Shown piece after piece: positions 57,541 through 64,000 of a stretch of DNA of 64,000 nucleotides; position 1 is the stretch's first letter, and each line of letters begins with the position of its first letter. A program made the position numbers and the translations under genes. The stretch comes from Diabrotica undecimpunctata (lineage: Eukaryota; Arthropoda; Insecta; Coleoptera; Chrysomelidae): the NCBI RefSeq assembly GCF_040954645.1, contig NC_092806.1, forward strand, positions 161,444,328 through 161,508,327, in the 5' to 3' direction. The notes beneath the pieces were generated by a model that searched no databases, was not told the DNA's origin, and saw only the letters and a list, made by a program, of their open reading frames with translations.

Positions 57541-59130
57541 ATCATCATCATCATCCAGTCCCACTGCTGGACATAGGCCTCCTCATTTTTTTCCATTTTT
57601 TATCTAATTTCTTGACATTTTCTTGAGATCGTTAGTCCAGCAAGTAGGGGGTCTTCCTCTACTTCGTTTGTCTAACTTCGTCCTCCACTCAAGAAATCTC
57701 TTCGTCCACCTTTCATCACTGATTCGGGCGACGTGTCCGGCCCAGTTCCATTTCAGTGTGACAATTGGTAACTCCTGTTGTTAGTCTTAAGTTTTCATTT
57801 CTAACTCGGTCACGAAGCGATATACTCAGCATTGACCTTTCCATTTTCCTCCGAGCTATTTGCAGCATTTTAGAAGTTGTAACTGTCAATGTCAAAGTCA
57901 ACACACATTGGTCAAATCTTTTATGTTTTAAAGAAATTGGTGTATCGTTTTTAAAGATGTCTTTGAGTTTTCCATAGGCTGCCCATGCTAGGTTTATTCT
58001 TTTTCGTAGTTCGCATGTTTGGTTGTCTCTTGTGATCTTTATTTCGTGTCCAAGGTATATGTATTTTTCACCAGCTCTACTTCGTTGTCTCCAATATTGA
58101 TATTTTTGCTAGGTACTGGGTTTTTTCTGAAGCTATTTTCTTGTGGCATTTTAAATTAATTACTATTTAAATGGGAATAAGCTGCAATTAAAGGTTAAAA
58201 TACGTTTATTGACGTTTCAATTTCCACTTCGGAAATCGTTCTCAAAATACAAACATTAGTAAATTTACTAATGTTTGTATTTTGAGAACGATTTCCGAAG
58301 TGGAAATTGAAACGTCAATAAACGTATTTTAACCTTTAATTGTGGCTTATTCCCATTTAAATAGTAATTAGGTACTGGGTTTGTCATGAATTTTGTTTTG
58401 GAGATGTTTATTTTAAAACCCACACTGGCACACACTAACTAAAGTTCATGTAGCATTGTACATATCTTCTTAAGGTTGTCCGAGAACAAAACTCTGTCGT
58501 CTGCGATCTTCAAATTTGTTAATCCTTTACCGTCAATTTTTAGGCCTTTCTCTGCCCAGTTAAGTTTTTTACAAGCATATTTTAGTACTGCGGTACGCAG
58601 TTTAGGCGATAAGGTATCACCCTGTCGAACTCCTCTGCCGATTGGGATATGATCCGTGTTTTTATGTAGTTTCACCGACATAGTTGCGTTCTTGTATGTA
58701 TTGTAAATTAACCTTGTATATTGGTAGTCAATGCGGCATTCTTGTAGTGCTTCCAGGATTTTGACAAATTCTACCGTCTCAAAAGCTTTATGGAACTCTA
58801 CAAAAGCCAGAACGAGTGGTCGATTGTATTCGATATTCTTTTCTATTACCGTTTTAATGCTCTGTAGGTGATCATTTCTTCCAAATCCGGTATGAAATCC
58901 CGCTTGTTCTATTGGCTGGTAGAAATCAAGTTTATTCTCAAGACGATTCGTTACCATTCTTGTAAGGAGTTTGTATAGGTGACTAATAAGATTTGCTTTG
59001 TGTTGACACGTATACAGCAATTTGTAGAAGTCTTCAACTTCAAAATTAGAATAACAGGTCTTTATATATCTATTGAATATTATTCTGGATAATTCAGGTA
59101 AACAATCCAAAAGATGGTCGTTCATTCAAA
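57541..59130 (-). mobile_element. RTE (BovB-like) LINE, split by a palindromic insertion
   Basis: Read from 59125 down, 228 codons of RT: KANLISHLYKLLTRMVTNRL, EQAGFHTGFGRNDHLQ, AFVEFHKAFETV, GRGVRQGDTLSPKL and a damaged LKIADDRVLF. They end near 58439 where the foldback element sits. On its far side the protein resumes (KINISKTKFMTNPVP near 58420-58370, then NINIGDNEVEL, YIYLGHEIKITRDNQT and MERSMLSISLRDRVRNENLR) to the 3' end. The last bases read GTCCAGCAGTGGGACTGGAT and an (ATG)n tail at 57541, the classic insect RTE terminus. It lies in an FSTL5-like intron, in the same orientation as the gene. Confidence 0.9.
58124..58368. mobile_element. Palindromic insertion with 107-bp arms and 14-bp direct repeats
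   Basis: Arms 58157-58263 and 58264-58370 are inverted copies with 2 mismatches and no loop. TAGGTACTGGGTTT occurs at 58110-58123 and again at 58369-58382, so the segment interrupts the LINE and duplicated 14 bp of it. Each arm holds a hammerhead-like unit. On the plus strand these are helix I GTTT-(GT)-ATT/AATAAAC, core TTGAGAA (58282-58288), an extra C, helix II GATTTCC/GGAAATT with loop GAAGT, GAAA, palindromic ACGT and C at 58316. The core has changes at C3 and G8, so activity is doubtful. Confidence 0.8.
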
Positions 59131-59134
59131 TCCA

Positions 59135-60390
59135 GTTTAATGTGCTACAGACGGCTTTGTAGATAATTTGAGTGAAGCGGTGACATATTGTCAGTTTTCG
59201 ACGCCACGCATCCTGAAGTCCTCCTATTGGATTGACTTTAAAAACCCTTCACATGCACAAACAGGTCTGATACCCAATGTGTAAAGTATAAGTGCTTGGG
59301 CTTTGCTCGTTATTCTCGGGTCTGAGGTCAGTTGTCATTTAGAAGCAATAAGTTTGCCATTTCTATACCGTAAACCGATGCTACGAATGGAACGGCCATT
59401 TTCGTTTACAATTGTTAAACAACGACAATTATCAGATGTTCAAAACCACACATGAACTTTCTTAATAACTTTTCGATTACACCGTCGATAGCTTTTACTC
59501 CGTTATTAGCGTCAGTTTTTCGATATGTTTTCTTTACTAATTTACTGATTCGCTTTAAATAAATGAAAGAATCCACTGCATCCTGACAGAAATTAATATT
59601 TGATGCACATCCGCACAAAAAGCACTATCTGTTTATCACTCATTATTTTGTTGGTCATTTGAGCCGGATTTTATATCATAACTTATCTGCTAAATAGTGT
59701 TAACCCTATGAGTGCACCTGAGACGTTTGTATTTTAGGCGAGGTCTGGTTAACGTACTACAAATACCTGACAATCTGATACTTGGAGGGCTTTTCAACGA
59801 ATTCCGCATTTGAAAATTTGCGCCACTAAATGCAATATTTCTTCGTAAAAACACCAAAGGAAAAATTGTAGTACACTCAAGCCTGAATTTCAGAGTGTCT
59901 AGTCAAGCGAGCGATTATAAGGGACTCTGATAAATGAGCTGAATGATTTTGAATTTTTTTATTATTCCAAATCTTTGAAACCCTTTTAATTGTTTATAGA
60001 TATTCTAATTTTTTATGATTTACTTTTGTTATATTATATTAATTCACTTTTGCTATATAATAATTCATTTGAAGCTTTATTTTCTCTGTAATATGCTAAA
60101 TTTGAGATTACGGTAAATGACAGGCTAGATACGCATTTAATATTTTCTTAACGTTAATTCAAATTTAGATAATTTATAGTTAGTAAATGGCAGTCAAAAA
60201 ATGGGCCGAAGATTCTATATTAAAAGACGGTGGAAAACAGAAGACTACAAAAAAATGGGCTAAAAGAATGCGAGGAAAATTTACAAAAAATGGGAATGAG
60301 AAACGGGAGAATGACAACCATGGATAGAAAAACGTAAAACAAAGCTAAAAAAAAATTAAGAGCCATGAACCAAGTGTCCGAATTTGTTTT
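59135..60390. other. Unassigned intron sequence
   Basis: A minus-strand frame at 59618-59415 and a Lys-rich plus-strand stretch at 60187-60320 are not recognisable. No element ends were found. Confidence 0.35.
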
Positions 60391-60396
60391 TCTCAA

Positions 60397-60457
60397 ATTT
60401 TAGGTCTACCTGATGAGTTTCCAACACAGACGAAACATGTGATGTCGTAGTACAAAT
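60397..60457 (+). ncRNA. Hammerhead ribozyme, canonical type I
   Basis: All conserved positions are present. Inner helix I: CTAC (60406-60409) pairs with GTAG (60447-60450). Core: CTGATGA (60410-60416). Helix II: GTTT (60417-60420) with AGAC (60428-60431), one G-U pair and a 7-nt loop. Then GAAA (60432-60435). Helix III: ACAT (60435-60438) with ATGT (60442-60445) closed by GTG. The cleavage nucleotide is C17 at 60446, giving the NUH triplet GUC. An outer helix I, ATTT/AAAT (60397-60400 with 60454-60457), is separated by an internal loop of the kind that contacts loop II. It lies in an FSTL5-like intron on the opposite strand. It may descend from a Penelope-like or retrozyme-type element; no flanking element could be delimited. 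Confidence 0.82.
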
Positions 60458-60459
60458 GC

Positions 60460-61065
60460 AAACCGACTTTTAGAGGTAAAAAACAGGCAATGCTTTTTTA
60501 ATGTGGATGAGCTGCCAGAAATGGCTTTGAGGTCAATTCGAACAAACTGCCATGCTTAATTGACAACTTATTAATGACACAAAATAAAAACGATATTATA
60601 AACGATTTTTTTAATCTTAAATTGCTAGAAAATTATTTTTAAACATTTTTCAAATAACGTAGAAGAATAGCAACATCCTTTAATTTATTTATTACCTTAG
60701 TCTTAAATAGCATTGAACTAAAATCTAATATTTTTAACTCTTTACTTCAACCAGACATATCTGTGTCTTGAAATACACCCTATACATGTACATATACAAA
60801 GTAAACAAACAATGCAATGGTTAGAGCCAGTATTCATGCATTATAATACGGAGATTAGATATGTAAATCGAAAATTTAATACCCGAGTAATGTATAAAAT
60901 GTAATCTCTAATGAACATGGCGCAGTCGGTATATCCTAACCATTATCGCTCAACAAATATTTACCTAACAGCATAAGTTCCCAGATTAAAGCAATTTTGT
61001 AAATCATCTTAAAGTTCGTCGATGCTTTTAAAGTTTAGAGTGGAAGTTAGAGATAATAAACTTAC
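60460..61065. other. Unassigned intron sequence
   Basis: Nothing recognised. Confidence 0.35.
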
Positions 61066-61219
61066 ATAATGATGAAAATCTGACTTGGGTCGGTACGCAG
61101 TTGTAAGGCGTAAGATCCACTGAACTGGTGTATCGCAGATTTACCAGATCCAATTTGTACAATCCTCTCTGATTAGTATGAGTCACGTATCCGTATTTAA
61201 AGCTGTAGTGAGCCAGTTC
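61066..61219 (-). CDS. Fstl5: FSTL5-like gene, most upstream exon in window
   Basis: 154-nt exon, acceptor TTCTTTTCCAG and donor GTAAGT, entering in phase 0 and leaving in phase 1. It encodes ELAHYSFKYGYVTHTNQRGL, then YKLDLVNLRYTSSVDLTPYN and CVPTQVRFSSL. FSTL4/5 proteins share the GYV.H.....L..LD......T..L....C.P..... pattern at the start of their C-terminal domain. The product is a secreted glycoprotein family member; its exact role in insects is not established. Earlier exons, with the follistatin-like, EF-hand and Ig domains, must lie beyond 64 kb. Confidence 0.88.
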
Positions 61220-61224
61220 CTGGA

Positions 61225-62320
61225 AAAGAAAGGATTAAATGTATGTAAGCCGACTACGTTGCTTTATATAAAATAAATTCGTAGAACTGACTGTAAAACG
61301 GTGTTATCTAAACTTAAAACACATAAATGTACATAGTAGATAGACACTTTGTCTGTTATGTACCGGTTGGATAATTAAGAATTCATTATAATACAGGCTC
61401 GGGATAAAATTTTTTATAACAAAAGCGGCCTTGAAAAAATCTGAAAATTATTTATACAGCTGTAGATCCACCGCTAGATGGCGTATATAAATTTAAAAAA
61501 TCAAAAAATATTTAACAAAATTTATCAAATTAATGAGCAAAAGAAATATGATTAAGGTTAAACTACCAAATAACGGCCTAGGTTAAGGTTAGGTTTGGTT
61601 TATTCTTAATATGTCTTCTTGAAAATATTATACAGTTTGTTTAATTAGAGCAAAACCTTAAACCGGTATTTAGGGACCAATTTACTATACTCGTTTTCAT
61701 CGTTCTTGGCGTGTGCCTGAAATAAGCTACTACGGAATTTTCAATATTCGTCTCTCTCTGATACACAGATGCGTAATTCAATTGTGCGAGTCACGTTCGT
61801 CATGGTAAAGTGCGATGAGAAGGGAATGAAGACACCACTCACGTCTCCCAATATTGTAGCAATAACACCGATGCGTTTGGCCGATACGGTGTCGGTGATA
61901 AGTTCAACCTCTTTACGAATATAGATAGCTGGCAGTGACGTGTTTTTTTTAACATGTTACCCTGATCTGTGCAGGTTTGAAGTAGCTAATGAAATAGTTT
62001 TTATAAGTAAACAGTTTTTAATTAATTAATAGTTTGAGCTCTTACTGTGTGGAATTCCATTACATAAAATAATACTCTCGACACCTTAAAAATTCCAGTT
62101 TATTATAAATTAACTCTCTCTCTTCCGATACTCATTGCAATAATGACTTGTGGCATTGTTCTTGAATGAGCTGTCTAATAGGTTTATAATTGTAGCAATT
62201 ACCATTGATATTTTATGTTGTTTTAGTCGATTTTAGTCAGTCATTGTTGTAATTTGTTCCGAACAGTTTTACTTATTATTTTTTGTTGTGAATAACTAAT
62301 TTTTCTCTTTAATAAAAAAA
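61225..62320. other. Unassigned sequence including a GC-richer repeat-like patch
   Basis: 61960-61740 is open on the minus strand for about 60 codons (TVSAKRIGVIATILGDVSGV, ending ERDEY) and is GC-richer than its flanks. I suspect a repeat-derived frame found in many insect genomes rather than a host exon, but cannot confirm it. The rest is AT-rich. Confidence 0.3.
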
Positions 62321-63639
62321 ATGCCGGGAAAAACGATAACAGGAGAAATGCGACAATGTGTAGTTCATTTATTGGAGTATTTTAAAAAAGAAAAAGAAAA
62401 CAACGGACCTTTGCTTTCGTTATCATCACTACATGAACGAGTAGCGGACGCTTTGAAAATCAGTCTTCGCACAGTGACAAGAATAAAGAGTGAATACAAG
62501 ACAGGGGCAGCTCTTACTACACCAGGAGAGTCACATAATGTACAAAAAAAGACTAATGATGTCAGCGATACTATAAAAGAAGAGATTAGAAATGTACTGT
62601 ATGGCATGAAAGCAAAAGGAGAGCACGTTACAATTAAAGTTCTAAATACACAATTAAGAAATAAGCATCTCTATGACGGTTCTGATACAAGTTTGTGGCG
62701 TCGTATGAAAAATTGTGGGTTTTCATACAAACTAGACTAGAAAATAGTAGACGAGTGCTATGTGAGAAACCATGTATTGTCTCCAAACGACTGTATTTTT
62801 TGAGGCATTATATGAGAAATTTTTTAAGTCCAAGCCCACTTCAGTTCGTTTTTTTAGATGAAACATGGATATTCCTAAAAGGGGCATATAAACGTACTTG
62901 GCAAGATGACTGTGTGAAAAGCATCAGAAAAGGACACGAAAATACAGGTAAACGCTTTGTTGTTTTACATGCCGGAAGTAGGCAAGGATTTGTTAAAGAT
63001 GCTGGATTACTATTTTATACGAAATCGAAGAGTGCAGACTATCATGATTCTATGGATAAAGAGTCTTTTAAAAAGTGGGTCTCCGAAAAGCTGATACCAA
63101 TGTTGGAGGAACCATCTCTAATTATTATGGATAATGCCTCATACCATAGCTCTTTAATAGAAAAGTTACCGAATGCCAGTTAGAAAAAATCGGACTTACA
63201 AGAATGGTTACGAGCGAAAAAAATAATTTTTGACGACGATTCGGGCAAGACAGAGCTATTGAGTCTTTGTCGCCAGAATAAACAACAAAATACCAGGTAC
63301 GTTATAGACGAGCTACTCCAAGAACATGGGCATCAGGTTTTGAGATTGCCTCGATATCACTGTCAATATAATCCGATTGAGTTGGTCTGGGGCATTTCTA
63401 AATAATACTATGATCGTCATATTGGAGAACATGGACGTGGAGATGAAATAGTGAAAAAAGTTTGGGGCGATGCATTAGCTGAGGCAACACCTGCAGTGTG
63501 GGCGAGTTGTGTTAACCATACTGAAAAATTAATTCAGGACGACTGGGCAAAAATGGTCACATATGATGAAAGTAGGATTATCATCGATTTGGCGGAAGAT
63601 TCCAATGATGAAGACAGTTCCAGTGAAGACGCTGACTGA
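62321..63639 (+). pseudogene. IS630-Tc1-mariner transposase, DD82E (Sailor-like)
   Basis: ATG 62321 opens an N-terminal DNA-binding region (LSLSSLHERVADALKISLRT then VTRIKSEYKTG) of 139 codons. The frame breaks near 62735. The catalytic domain continues in 62695-63183, with first acid in QFVFLDETWIF and second in LIIMDNASYH. TAG 63181-63183 interrupts it, and the frame then reads on to the third acid in YHCQYNPIELVWG (near 63375). I count 82 residues between the second and third acids, the spacing of the Sailor group. A further stop (TAA, about 63403) precedes the acidic tail (DSNDEDSSSEDAD) ending 63637-63639. It is related to the 44.5-kb element but clearly a different subfamily. Terminal repeats not found. 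Confidence 0.85.
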
Positions 63640-63644
63640 TTAGC

Positions 63645-64000
63645 TAATTAATCAAGGTCAGTACGTTGTAACAGTTCAGAATTCGATACAGTGCTTAAAA
63701 CTTAAAAAATCTGTATCATTTTTTCATTAAAGTGGGTTAAATAATTAACACTTTTTTGGGTATATTTCAAAATCCTTTTAAAATGTACTTTTCGTTATAT
63801 CCTGTCCTATTGTACTGCAAGCTAGAAAAATACTTCGCAATTTATACGTATATTCCGTTATTAGAAATTTAATGAAAAATAATTTATAATTTTCTTTTAT
63901 AACTATTATTTCGTTTGACATGCTACATTTTGCTCCGCCACTGGAGGAGGTAAACGAATCGAGCTTAGACAAGGAAAGACAGATGAAACAACTTATTGCA
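63645..64000. other. Sequence to window end, with a lone TIR-like motif
   Basis: Around 63928-63945 the minus strand reads CAGTGGCGGAGCAAAATG, which resembles a DNA-transposon terminus. No partner is visible within the window. Confidence 0.3.

Overview
The window reads as AT-rich insect nuclear DNA, probably from a repeat-rich beetle or similar species. No bacterial, plasmid or organellar features are visible. One host gene is well supported. It lies on the minus strand, where five exons (61219-61066, 57439-57239, 51741-51595, 51533-51444 and 43668-43529) join in phase through GT-AG introns. They encode the C-terminal part of a follistatin-related protein 5 (FSTL5)-like secreted protein, ending at a stop codon at 43529. 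The upstream exons lie outside the window. Almost everything else is transposable-element debris or repeats.

Layout from left to right. 1-2.2 kb: non-coding sequence with a duplicated segment and a decayed hammerhead-like motif. 2.2-4.1 kb: decayed plus-strand LINE. 5.69-7.92 kb: a hAT transposon with terminal repeats and a perfect 8-bp target duplication. 8.14-9.74 kb: a Tc1-like element. 10.9-14.0 kb: two adjoining LINE remnants. 15.2-16.5 kb: LINE scrap and a Penelope-like fragment with GIY-YIG nuclease residues. 17.3-23.3 kb: several LINE pieces, the best (21.72-23.01 kb) nearly intact. 23.47-28.97 kb: a satellite of about 290 bp, split by a Tc1 element, a TA microsatellite and a Jockey/CR1-type LINE. 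30.8-39.5 kb: four more LINE fragments, a diverged tandem repeat and a mariner-like relic. 40.1-42.2 kb: degenerate tandem repeat holding a complete tRNA-derived SINE.

Within and around the FSTL5-like introns (43.7-61.1 kb) are a DD~80E (Sailor-like) transposon, a hammerhead-like tandem/foldback cluster, a LINE, more of the degenerate repeat, a three-deep nest (piggyBac inside hAT inside a PIF/Harbinger-like element), an RTE LINE split by a near-perfect 107-bp-arm palindrome, and a sequence matching the full consensus of a type I hammerhead ribozyme (60397-60457). A second Sailor-like element fills 62.3-63.6 kb.

The most interesting signal is this collection of hammerhead or hammerhead-like motifs. 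One is canonical. Three other families share a palindromic, loop-less helix III (ACCGGT, ACGT or AACGTT), which would favour action as dimers. Penelope-like elements, known carriers of hammerheads, are also represented in the window.
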